From JAHEYG01 sp040403535 (GTDB lineage Bacteria > Bacteroidota > Bacteroidia > B-17B0 > Aurantibacillaceae): a stretch of 64,000 nt of DNA. Location of the stretch: positions 1-64,000 of the forward strand of contig JBBAKL010000004.1 in the NCBI GenBank assembly GCA_040403535.1. Direction: 5' to 3'. A program made the position numbers and the translations under genes. Below are positions 8,231 to 16,083 of this stretch, piece after piece; the stretch's first letter is position 1; each line of letters opens with the position of its first letter. The notes below the pieces were generated by a model. The model searched no databases and had not been told where the DNA came from. It worked only from the letters and a program-made list of their open reading frames with translations.

Positions 8231-8965
8231 ATGTTAATTTTAGGTAAAATACTTGGTATTATTTGGCGAATCGTTCTTGGATTTGTCATTTTATCCGTTG
8301 TGTCGGTTATTTTGTATCGATGGGTTCCTGTGCCTATTACTCCGCTCATGGTTATCCGATGTATTGAGCAAAAATCCGATGGAAAGGAGATGAAAATGAA
8401 ACATGATTGGGTAACATTAGAAGAAATTTCTCCGAAATTACAATTGGCAGTTGTTTGTAGCGAGGATCAAAACTATTTAAAGCATTTTGGCTTCGATTGG
8501 GGTGCTATTGAAAAGGCAATGAAAGAAAATGAGGAAGGAAAAAGAGTTAGAGGGGCCAGTACTATTACGCAACAAACCGCAAAAAATGTATTTTTATGGC
8601 CGGGTAGAAGCTATATCCGCAAAGCTTTTGAGGTTTGGTTTACCATTTTGGTAGAAATTTTTTGGAGCAAAGAGCGGATTATGGAAGTATATTTGAACAG
8701 TATTGAAATGGGAGATGGTGTTTATGGGGCAGAGGCTGCATCTCAGTACTGGTACAAAAAGAAGGCAGTTAAATTAACAAAGGATGAAGCAGCAGGTATT
8801 GCAGCGGTTTTACCTAATCCGCTTAAATACCGCGCAAATCCGCCAACTAATTACATAATTAAGCGTAAAACATGGATAAAACAACAGATGAATTATTGGG
8901 GTAACAAACTCGACTATAATAAATATAAAGACGACGACGAACCTGCTAAATCATCTGAAAAGTAA
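8231..8965 (+). CDS. mtgA: Monofunctional peptidoglycan glycosyltransferase
   Basis: 244 residues. One N-terminal membrane anchor (about 8-30) is followed by a GT51 domain. The catalytic region reads VVCSEDQNYLKHFGFD (glutamate 78), followed by RGASTITQQTAKNVFLW and the second acidic motif ERIMEVYLN (glutamate 152). There is no transpeptidase domain, which separates it from class A penicillin-binding proteins. It polymerises lipid II into glycan strands at the periplasmic face. The next gene starts one base after its stop codon, so the two are translationally close. TAGATTTG at 8213-8220 is a possible -7 box. Confidence 0.93.
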   Translation: MLILGKILGIIWRIVLGFVILSVVSVILYRWVPVPITPLMVIRCIEQKSDGKEMKMKHDWVTLEEISPKLQLAVVCSEDQNYLKHFGFDWGAIEKAMKENEEGKRVRGASTITQQTAKNVFLWPGRSYIRKAFEVWFTILVEIFWSKERIMEVYLNSIEMGDGVYGAEAASQYWYKKKAVKLTKDEAAGIAAVLPNPLKYRANPPTNYIIKRKTWIKQQMNYWGNKLDYNKYKDDDEPAKSSEK

Positions 8966-8966
8966 C

Positions 8967-10136
8967 ATGAGACTATTTGCATTAATAATTTTTTGGTTAA
9001 CATGCCTAAGCTGCGGCCAGTCTAACTCCGGCGCTAAGTTATTTAGCTTGGTCTTTCCCGGTGCACCTGAGGTTAAAAACTCTGTGAGCGCAAAATATCA
9101 GGATGCAGTTTACCGCATTGATACATTTTTTAATAAACTGGTAAATTTAAAGGCTTTCAATGGTTCTGTGGTAGTTGCAAAAGATGGTGAAGTAATCTAC
9201 CGTAAATCATTCGGAATTGCCGATAAGGAAAACGGTATTCCTGTAACTGACACCACTGCATTTCAATTAGCTTCGGTTTCAAAAGTAATTACAGCTACCG
9301 CTGTGATGATACTGGTAGAAAAAGGGCTTGTAAAATTGGATGATACTTTCGCCTCTTATTTCCCTGAATTTCCTTACCCGAAAGTAACTGTTAAGCATTT
9401 ATTATGTCATCGTTCAGGTTTACCAAATTATTTATATTTCTTAAATGATGTGGTAAGTAATAAAACTACCGTTTTAACTAATCAGGAAGTGTTACGATTG
9501 ATGATTGAGCGTAAACCAAAGGTTTATACACAGCCAAATCGCATTTTTAATTATTGCAATACCAATTACGCTTTATTAGCATTATTAATTGAAAAATTAA
9601 GCAACAAAACTTACTCCAATTTTCTTAACGATGAAATTTTCAAACCACTTGGAATGAAACATTCCGGAACTATTTTAAGCATGGATGTTTTTGAAAAAGC
9701 AGTTTCAAAACCTTATGATTTACGTTGGCGACCAATAGAGCCGGAAGCGGCTGATTTTGTAGTTGGAGATAAGAGTGTTTTTTCTACTCCATACGATATG
9801 TTTTTATTCAGCGAAGCATTATATCAGGGTAAATTATTAAATGCAGAAACCCAACAATTGGCATATTCTGCCATGAGCCGGGAAAAGCGTGAAAGTAATT
9901 ATGGATTGGGATGGAGAATGCGTGATTTTAAATCTGACGAAAAGAAAGAAGTGTTTCATAACGGTTGGTGGCATGGATACCGCACCGCGTTTCATAGAAG
10001 GTTAAGCGATAAAGTTACTATTGTTGTATTCAGTAATCAGCTTAATAAAACGGCTTATCAAACCTGGAAAATTTACGAAGCACTGGATGCAGGTTCAGGT
10101 TCTATGCTTGCTTCTGGTGAAACTTACGAAGAATAA
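8967..10136 (+). CDS. Serine hydrolase lipoprotein, beta-lactamase/DD-peptidase family
   Basis: 389 residues. A lipoprotein signal with lipobox LSCG (Cys16) suggests anchoring in a membrane. The beta-lactamase/class C PBP fold shows the nucleophile motif SVSK (S103, K106), a YCN tyrosine motif within FNYCNTNYALL, and a third motif HNG near residue 330 (VFHNGWWHGY). Family members include DD-carboxypeptidases, esterases and peptidases, so the substrate is undecided. Placement straight after mtgA favours a peptidoglycan-related role. Its stop overlaps the start of the next gene by one base (TAATG), implying coupled translation. Confidence 0.85.
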   Translation: MRLFALIIFWLTCLSCGQSNSGAKLFSLVFPGAPEVKNSVSAKYQDAVYRIDTFFNKLVNLKAFNGSVVVAKDGEVIYRKSFGIADKENGIPVTDTTAFQLASVSKVITATAVMILVEKGLVKLDDTFASYFPEFPYPKVTVKHLLCHRSGLPNYLYFLNDVVSNKTTVLTNQEVLRLMIERKPKVYTQPNRIFNYCNTNYALLALLIEKLSNKTYSNFLNDEIFKPLGMKHSGTILSMDVFEKAVSKPYDLRWRPIEPEAADFVVGDKSVFSTPYDMFLFSEALYQGKLLNAETQQLAYSAMSREKRESNYGLGWRMRDFKSDEKKEVFHNGWWHGYRTAFHRRLSDKVTIVVFSNQLNKTAYQTWKIYEALDAGSGSMLASGETYEE

Positions 10137-10792
10137 TGATTCATTATCTTAAAACCGAAAAAACGGCTCGCGTGGTTGTTGAAGGTGAAGTGAATCCTCA
10201 ATTAAAACAAATTTGGCTGATTGCTCACGGTTACGGCCATTTAGCATCCTACTTTGTCAATAAAATGCGTTTACTCTTTAATGAGGAAAATCTTGTTATT
10301 GTGCCTGAAGGCTTACATCGTTATTATTTAAACGGTGTCAGTGGCAGGGTTGGCGCAAGCTGGATGACAAAAGAAGAACGTGAGCGTGACATTGAAGATT
10401 ATTGCAGTTATCTTGATAAAGTGTACGAAACCTATATTCTGCCTTTAAATGGTAAATACATTGTAAATGCTATGGGTTTTTCTCAGGGTGGTGCCACAAT
10501 TTGCAGATGGGCTTCTCATACCGGGCATGCAATTGATAATCTTATTGTTTGGGGTTCAGTAATTCCTCCTGATATGAAGTGGGAAAATGACCTTGAAAAA
10601 ATAAAGGAATGCAATTGGTTTTATGTTGCAGGAGATTCTGATGAATATCTTAATAAAGCACAACAAAGCGAACAAGTTACGCTACTAAAAAAACATGGAA
10701 TTCAACCCGAACTGATCGAATACCAAGGAGGGCATGATATTTTAAATACGCCACTGGCGTTATTAACTCAGAAATGTGTTAAAAAGACTTGA
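10136..10792 (+). CDS. Alpha/beta hydrolase, carboxylesterase/phospholipase type
   Basis: 218 residues, a compact single-domain alpha/beta hydrolase. The nucleophile elbow is GFSQGG (Ser116), the candidate acid lies in AGDSDEYL (about 170-177), and the catalytic histidine lies in QGGHDIL near residue 199. The oxyanion region is LIAHGYGH. There is no signal peptide, so it is probably cytoplasmic. The one-base stop/start overlap with the serine hydrolase lipoprotein shows an operon with mtgA upstream. The substrate cannot be read from the sequence. Confidence 0.82.
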   Translation: MIHYLKTEKTARVVVEGEVNPQLKQIWLIAHGYGHLASYFVNKMRLLFNEENLVIVPEGLHRYYLNGVSGRVGASWMTKEERERDIEDYCSYLDKVYETYILPLNGKYIVNAMGFSQGGATICRWASHTGHAIDNLIVWGSVIPPDMKWENDLEKIKECNWFYVAGDSDEYLNKAQQSEQVTLLKKHGIQPELIEYQGGHDILNTPLALLTQKCVKKT

Positions 10793-10796
10793 TCCA

Positions 10797-10829
10797 TTGT
10801 AATTAAAATTTGCTTTAATCTTATTTTTG
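10797..10829 (+). promoter_or_regulatory. Candidate promoter of gldF-gldG
   Basis: TTG (10797-10799), 22 bases, then TATTTTTG (10822-10829), matching the Bacteroidota -33/-7 form. The predicted start of transcription falls almost on the gldF ATG at 10835, so the leader would be extremely short or absent. Confidence 0.45.
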
Positions 10830-10834
10830 CCTTA

Positions 10835-11575
10835 ATGCTTACGCTTTATTTAAAGGAAATAAGAAGTTTTTTAAGTTCATTAATTGGCTATGTTGCCATT
10901 GGTGTTTTTATAACACTCATCGGTGTTTTTATGTGGCTGATTCCTTCTGAAAGTGCCGGAACCAATGTGCTTGAAAACGGATTCGCAAATATTGATCCAT
11001 TGTTTGTATTGGCTCCATGGGTGTATTTGTTTTTAATTCCTGCCATAACCATGCGTACATTTTCGGAAGAGAAAAAAACAGGCACGATTGAATTGTTGTT
11101 AACCCGCCCGTTAAGTGATATGCAAATTGTACTGGCAAAGTATTTGGCAGGATTTACATTGGTACTTATATCGTTATTACCAACTTTAATATATTATTAT
11201 TCTGTTAGTAAGTTGTGCGCACAAAATGTAAGTGTTGATACAGGTGGTATGTGGGGATCTTATATTGGATTATTGTTTTTAGGTGCAGGCTTTGTTTCAG
11301 TGGGTATTTTTGCCTCATCGGTTGCCGAGAATCAAGTGATAGCATTTATTATAGCAATGTTATTATGCTTTTTTACGTATACAGGTTTTGATTATATCGC
11401 TGCCTCCGGGATTTTTGGAAAATACGACGCCATGGTAAAGTCATTAGGTATTAATGAACATTATATTAGTATGAGCAGAGGCGTAATTGACACGCGCGAT
11501 GCAATTTATTTTATAAGTGTTATCACCTTATTTAATTTTTCAACCAAACTAGTACTACAAAGCCGTAAATGGTAG
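10835..11575 (+). CDS. gldF: Gliding motility ABC transporter permease GldF
   Basis: 246 residues with about six membrane segments, an ABC-2 type permease. The N-terminal LYLKEIRSFLSSLIGY and the cytoplasmic loop FSEEKKTGTIELLLTRPLSD are characteristic of GldF. In Flavobacterium johnsoniae GldF acts with GldG and the ATPase GldA and is needed for gliding; its transported substrate is not established. It overlaps gldG by 7 bases, the usual arrangement. No gldA is in the window, which is common because gldA is often unlinked. Confidence 0.93.
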   Translation: MLTLYLKEIRSFLSSLIGYVAIGVFITLIGVFMWLIPSESAGTNVLENGFANIDPLFVLAPWVYLFLIPAITMRTFSEEKKTGTIELLLTRPLSDMQIVLAKYLAGFTLVLISLLPTLIYYYSVSKLCAQNVSVDTGGMWGSYIGLLFLGAGFVSVGIFASSVAENQVIAFIIAMLLCFFTYTGFDYIAASGIFGKYDAMVKSLGINEHYISMSRGVIDTRDAIYFISVITLFNFSTKLVLQSRKW

Positions 11576-13281
11576 AACCTAAAAAACATACTACGAGCAA
11601 TAAGCGTAAAGACATCAGTAATTTTCTGATGATTGCAGTTATTGTTGTCTTGGCTAACTTTGTGCTGAAGTTTTATTTTCACCGTTTTGATTTAACATCT
11701 GAAAAGCGTTACACCTTAGCGGAGTCAACCCGAAAGCTACTCGAAAGTTTAGATGATGTTGTTTATTTAAAAGTGTATCTGGAGGGCGAATTTAATCCGG
11801 ACTTCACACGATTGCGCAATGAAGCAAAAGAAATGTTAGATGAATTCAGAGCCTATTCAAATAATTTAATAGAGTATGAATTTATTAATCCTTTAGAAAA
11901 TCCAAATAAGGAAGAGGTTGATAATTTGGAGAAACAACTGTATCAAAAAGGTTTAATTCCGGAGCAGGTTATAGATCGCAAAAAGAACATGAAAACCACC
12001 GAGTCGTACATTTGGCCGGGAGCTCTGGTTACTTATAAAGGAAAAGAAGTTCCCTGGCAAATATATAAAAGACAAGGCAGTGGTGAAATTTCACGGGAAG
12101 TTTCAATCAATAATTCAGTTCAGGAACTGGAGTACGGATTAAGTAACACTATCCGTAAACTTCAGTCCGAACGTCGTCCGGAGGTGACCTTCTTAGAAGG
12201 ACATGGTGAATTGGATACACTTCGGCAATACGATTTTATGAGAGCGCTTGGCGAATATTATTCTATAAGCCGTGTAGCTATTAATCATAACCTGGAGGCA
12301 TTTAAAGGAAGCAGCGCTATCATTATCTCTCAGCCTGATTCGGCTTTTGATGATAAGGATAAATTTATTATCGATCAGTACATCATGAAAGGCGGAAAAG
12401 TGTTGTGGATGATAGATCCTGTTTACATCAATTATGATACCCTGCGTTTAAAAGGATATACTTTAGGACTGAACAATGATTTGAATTTGGACGATATGCT
12501 TTTTAAATATGGTGTTCGCTTGAATCCGGTATTATTGCAGGACATGCAATGTAGTTCATTAAAAATAAATGTTGGATTTAAAAACGGACCGGCAAATTTT
12601 CAATTGTTTCCTTGGGTGTATAATCCTTTAGTAATGCCGGAGGGAGATCATCCGGTAATTAAAAACCTGGATCTAATTAAATTTGACTTCCTGAGTTCGA
12701 TTGATACCGTGAGTGCACGTGGAATTAAAAAGACAGTATTGCTACATACATCGCGTTATACAAAAATTCAGCCAACACCGGCACGAATTGCCTTGGCTAT
12801 GCTAAAGTTTAAATTAAAGGAAGATCAGTTTCATAATCCCTACCAACCGGTTGCTGTATTATTGGAAGGTTCTTTTAGTTCTGTGTATTCAAACCGACTT
12901 CCTTCTGCTATTTTAAAAGATTCGGCAATTGCATTTAAGGATAAAGGAGTAAATACGAAGATGATTGTAATTGCCGATGGAGATGTGGCGAAAAATGACG
13001 TTCAGGCAGGAGTAGGTCCATTACCGCTAGGTTTTGATCGAAATACAGGCAGGTATTTTGCCAATAAAACTTTCTTATTAAACTGCGTGAATTACCTGCT
13101 TGATGATGAAGGTTTGTTGCAGTTACGTGCCCGCGAGGTTAAACTTCGTCTGTTGGATAAAAAGAAGATAATTGGCAAGGAAACGAAATGGCAATTGATA
13201 AATATTGCTTTGCCGCTTGGAATTATTGTGTTATTCGGGTTAATACAATTCTATATCCGTAAAAAACGATACGCTTCGTAA
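11569..13281 (+). CDS. gldG: Gliding motility-associated ABC transporter auxiliary protein GldG
   Basis: 570 residues. An N-terminal membrane segment (about 18-36, ISNFLMIAVIVVLANFVLKF) is followed by a large extracytoplasmic domain and a C-terminal membrane segment (about 543-563). Family hallmarks include HRFDLTSEKRYTLAEST and VTFLEGHGELDT. GldG is the non-permease partner of GldF in the gliding ABC complex. The 7-base overlap with gldF implies coupled translation. The call is strong because both members are adjacent and of normal length. Confidence 0.93.
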   Translation: MVEPKKHTTSNKRKDISNFLMIAVIVVLANFVLKFYFHRFDLTSEKRYTLAESTRKLLESLDDVVYLKVYLEGEFNPDFTRLRNEAKEMLDEFRAYSNNLIEYEFINPLENPNKEEVDNLEKQLYQKGLIPEQVIDRKKNMKTTESYIWPGALVTYKGKEVPWQIYKRQGSGEISREVSINNSVQELEYGLSNTIRKLQSERRPEVTFLEGHGELDTLRQYDFMRALGEYYSISRVAINHNLEAFKGSSAIIISQPDSAFDDKDKFIIDQYIMKGGKVLWMIDPVYINYDTLRLKGYTLGLNNDLNLDDMLFKYGVRLNPVLLQDMQCSSLKINVGFKNGPANFQLFPWVYNPLVMPEGDHPVIKNLDLIKFDFLSSIDTVSARGIKKTVLLHTSRYTKIQPTPARIALAMLKFKLKEDQFHNPYQPVAVLLEGSFSSVYSNRLPSAILKDSAIAFKDKGVNTKMIVIADGDVAKNDVQAGVGPLPLGFDRNTGRYFANKTFLLNCVNYLLDDEGLLQLRAREVKLRLLDKKKIIGKETKWQLINIALPLGIIVLFGLIQFYIRKKRYAS

Positions 13282-13297
13282 TCAGATTAAAAATAAA

Positions 13298-13345
13298 TTG
13301 CCGGATTTTAATCAATAATTATTCAATTCGATTAAAATCCGGCAA
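13298..13345 (-). terminator. Long inverted repeat, likely terminator of the ChaN-like gene
   Basis: Perfect 16-bp arms, TTGCCGGATTTTAATC (13298-13313) and its complement (13330-13345), with a 16-base loop. On the minus strand the hairpin is followed by a U-rich stretch (TTTATTTTTAATC), so it fits a terminator for the leftward gene best. The plus-strand side has no T-run. Confidence 0.65.
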
Positions 13346-13358
13346 CTATCTCAAATTT

Positions 13359-14225
13359 CTATTTATAAGTTTTGGTCATATTTGTAGGTGTAACAATAAT
13401 GAAATCACCTGAATCGAAATTATCCTCTTTCAATTTATTAATATCATCCTGTTCTGTACTCGATATCACCATTACTTTCAGATTTGGATTTTGTTGTTTT
13501 AAATACCATTCAATAGCCGAGTGGTGGTTGCTGTGATAAGCGCCGTTGTAGTGGACGAAAGTTTGGCCTTTAGTCCAGTTTTTCATAATGAAATGCGCCA
13601 TTGTTGCGTCTTTAATTGCTTGTGATTTCGGAAGATTATCACCTCCATGCCCGCCAGAATTTTCAAAAATATCTTTATAAGCTTTTACAGTTTGATCGTA
13701 TTTAAATGGCAGGGGGGCCATCCACTTTTTTGCTTCCGCATCAATACTGTCTAAACATGCGGTTCCTCGTGTATATACCATGTTGGCGTAACGGCGCGGG
13801 ATGTTTGCGGCAACAAATTTTAAATTATTTTTTTTCGCAAAATCCAGTAATGGTTTATAGTCTGTAACGAAATTATTCCAAAGTTTAACTTCGTCTTTTA
13901 AAGTTTTTTCACTTATTCTTCCTGCTAAATATTCGTTTAAGGCAATCTGATCATCAGCTTCAAACATTTCGGCTCCCAACACCAGTTTTTCTTTTTTGTC
14001 GGCATAAACATCTATGGTTAATTCTTTTTGAAGCCAGTGACAAATCGGGTTATCGTGCAATTCGCCAAACAAAATAATATCCGCTTTTTTTGCTTCATTT
14101 AGCATGGCTGTATAATCTGTTGCTTTTCCTTTAGCATCGTATAAAGCGTACGCATTTCGTGTGTCGGTAACCATTGTAAAACTCATTAGTGCGATAGTGG
14201 CACCCAGAAGAACTAATTTTTTCAT
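13359..14225 (-). CDS. ChaN-family (haem-binding uptake, Tiki-like) exported protein
   Basis: 288 residues. A Sec signal peptide (about 1-26) is followed by a ChaN/Cofac_haem_bdg domain. Characteristic motifs are ILFGELHDNPICH near residue 51, VLGAEMFEADDQ near 82, AANIPRRYANMVY near 140, and FVHYNGAYHSNHHSAIEWYL near 224. ChaN proteins bind haem or act in iron handling, and the fold is related to Tiki metalloproteases. Unlike Campylobacter ChaN, no lipobox cysteine is present, so a soluble periplasmic location is likely. It lies alone, convergent with gldG. The exact ligand is inferred. Confidence 0.8.
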   Translation of the reverse strand: MKKLVLLGATIALMSFTMVTDTRNAYALYDAKGKATDYTAMLNEAKKADIILFGELHDNPICHWLQKELTIDVYADKKEKLVLGAEMFEADDQIALNEYLAGRISEKTLKDEVKLWNNFVTDYKPLLDFAKKNNLKFVAANIPRRYANMVYTRGTACLDSIDAEAKKWMAPLPFKYDQTVKAYKDIFENSGGHGGDNLPKSQAIKDATMAHFIMKNWTKGQTFVHYNGAYHSNHHSAIEWYLKQQNPNLKVMVISSTEQDDINKLKEDNFDSGDFIIVTPTNMTKTYK

Positions 14226-14278
14226 AGGGGTTTAGTTTAGATGAATAAATATATTACTCTAAAATTGAAAAAGAAATG

Positions 14279-14605
14279 TTATTTCAGTTTTTCATTCTCC
14301 TTATGGCGATTATTGTCACGTTGTGTTTTTTTATCAAGATTGCGCTTTAATGCTTCTTCCAAATTAATTCCGGTTTGATTGGCCAGACAAATAAGAACAA
14401 ATAACACATCTGCCATTTCATCCCCTAAATCTTTATTCTTGTCGCTTTCTTTTTCCGATTGTTCACCGTATCGCCTCGCAATTATTCGGGCTACTTCACC
14501 TACCTCTTCGGTTAGCATGGCCATATTGGTGAGTTCGTTAAAATAGCGAACACCATAATTTTTAATCCAATTGTCTACGGTAAGTTGCGCCTCGTTTAGT
14601 GTCAT
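14279..14605 (-). CDS. MazG-like nucleotide pyrophosphohydrolase
   Basis: 108 residues, an all-alpha single MazG domain. The metal-binding pairs are visible as EEVGE (E34 with E37) and GDEMADVLF (E63 with D66), the usual ExxE...ExxD set. Such enzymes hydrolyse nucleoside triphosphates to monophosphates and pyrophosphate, and may clean up non-canonical nucleotides. The C-terminus is a basic tail. It is 53 bases from the ChaN-like gene on the same strand, so co-transcription is possible but no functional link is evident. Confidence 0.88.
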   Translation of the reverse strand: MTLNEAQLTVDNWIKNYGVRYFNELTNMAMLTEEVGEVARIIARRYGEQSEKESDKNKDLGDEMADVLFVLICLANQTGINLEEALKRNLDKKTQRDNNRHKENEKLK

Positions 14606-14661
14606 AATATTAATTTTATATGTTAAATTTAATTATTTATTTTATGAAATAATTTCCGCTT

Positions 14662-15996
14662 ATGTTTTCAAAGAAAAACCGTCTGATCACCTTAATCGTT
14701 ATAGCCATGTTACTTGGTATTACATGCGGGTTTGTTATCAATAAAACAATTACTTCCGAAAAGCCTGACTATTCGAAAACGATTGTTGTAAAAAGCGGTC
14801 ATCCGGAAGTAATAAAGCAAACACAAGCTGCTTTAGATAAGCAAAGTGCTAAGTTTTATAAAGATTACAAAAAGAAAGTTGCTTCACGTTTTTCTATACT
14901 TAGCGATATTTTTTTACGATTAATTAAAATGATAATCGCGCCACTGGTATTTGCGGTATTAGTTATAGGTGTAGCTAAGGTTGGTGATTTTGGATCGGTT
15001 GGACGAATTGGATTAAAAACACTTATTTATTTTACAATTGCCACTCTTATCGCTTTAAGCTTGGGCTTGGTTATTGTAAACACTTTTGAACCCGGCAAAG
15101 TAATGCATCTCGAACTTCCGGATGCAAATGTGGATACTGGTGTAAAAATGCAGGCGCAAGACGCAAAAAACTTTATTTCACATGTTATTCCCGAAAGTAT
15201 TTTCGATGCGATGGCAAAAAATGATGTGTTGCCAATTGTAGTTTTTGCTTTGTTTTTTGGAGTGGCTCTGGCAGGAATTGGTAAACAAGGCGAATCTATT
15301 TTAAAGGCTTCCGATGCTTTGGCGCACATCATGTTTAAGATTACCAATTACATCATGAATTTTGCTCCTATAGGAATCTTTGGAGCAATAACGGCAGTTG
15401 TGATACAACAAGGACTGGATGTATTAAGTGGTTATGTTTATTTGATTGGATGTTTTTTTGGTGGCTTATTGTTTTTTGTATTTGGCGTGTTGTGGGTTAT
15501 TTCTATGTTGTTTAAAATTAAATTTTACAAGTTATTATCGCATATCAAGGAGCCGGTTTTACTAGCATTTAGTACAGCAAGTTCTGAAAGCGCAATGCCT
15601 AAAACAATTGAAGCATTAGAAAATCATGGTATTAGTAATCGGATAGTAAGCTTTGTTCTGCCATTAGGTTATTCCTTTAATCTGGACGGTTCAATTATGT
15701 ACATGACATTTGCTACCGTATTTATTGCGCAATCTTACGGTATAGAAATTGGCATGGCTGATCAGATCAAGATGATGTTGATTTTATTAGTTACCAGTAA
15801 AGGTATGGCCGGAATTCCTCGAGCTTCTTTAGTGGTTATTGCAGGCATGTTGGGCATGTTTAATATCCCGGGTGAGGGACTATTGTTATTGTTGGCCGTT
15901 GATCAAATTCTGGATATGGGTCGTAGCGCAACCAATGTGGTGGGTAACGCTGTTGCTTCGGCTGTTGTAGCTAAACTGGAAGGGGAGAAGTTTTAA
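14662..15996 (+). CDS. Dicarboxylate/amino acid:cation symporter (DAACS family)
   Basis: 444 residues with the GltPh-like topology: about eight membrane helices and two re-entrant hairpins. Hairpin motifs AFSTASSESAMPKT and LPLGYSFNLDGSIMYM are clear. The last helix reads LDMGRSATNVVGNAVASAVV. It keeps the aspartate and arginine equivalent to GltPh D394 and R397 (D418, R421) but has Asn (N429) where GltPh has the sodium-site D405. That Asn also occurs in DctA-type carriers as I remember them, so proton coupling is possible. A charged extracytoplasmic loop is inserted after helix 1. The substrate is an acidic amino acid or dicarboxylate. Confidence 0.9.
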   Translation: MFSKKNRLITLIVIAMLLGITCGFVINKTITSEKPDYSKTIVVKSGHPEVIKQTQAALDKQSAKFYKDYKKKVASRFSILSDIFLRLIKMIIAPLVFAVLVIGVAKVGDFGSVGRIGLKTLIYFTIATLIALSLGLVIVNTFEPGKVMHLELPDANVDTGVKMQAQDAKNFISHVIPESIFDAMAKNDVLPIVVFALFFGVALAGIGKQGESILKASDALAHIMFKITNYIMNFAPIGIFGAITAVVIQQGLDVLSGYVYLIGCFFGGLLFFVFGVLWVISMLFKIKFYKLLSHIKEPVLLAFSTASSESAMPKTIEALENHGISNRIVSFVLPLGYSFNLDGSIMYMTFATVFIAQSYGIEIGMADQIKMMLILLVTSKGMAGIPRASLVVIAGMLGMFNIPGEGLLLLLAVDQILDMGRSATNVVGNAVASAVVAKLEGEKF

Positions 15997-16054
15997 ATAC
16001 AAGCATCTAATATTTAGATAGTTATAGGCTTTATGCCGTTAACGGCAAAAATGC

Positions 16055-16062
16055 TAAATTTG
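16055..16062 (+). promoter_or_regulatory. Candidate -7 box for yidC
   Basis: TAAATTTG matches TAnnTTTG and lies 21 bases before a GTG codon at 16084. It sits inside the longer possible reading frame that begins with ATG at 16033. A promoter here supports the GTG as the true yidC start. The -33 element is not clear. Confidence 0.45.
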
Positions 16063-16083
16063 CCCTTCAAATTTAAGGAACAC

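Noticed and set aside
13298..13345. Inverted repeat as insertion-sequence end or attachment site
   Set aside because: No transposase, integrase or target duplication nearby, and it lies exactly between convergent genes.
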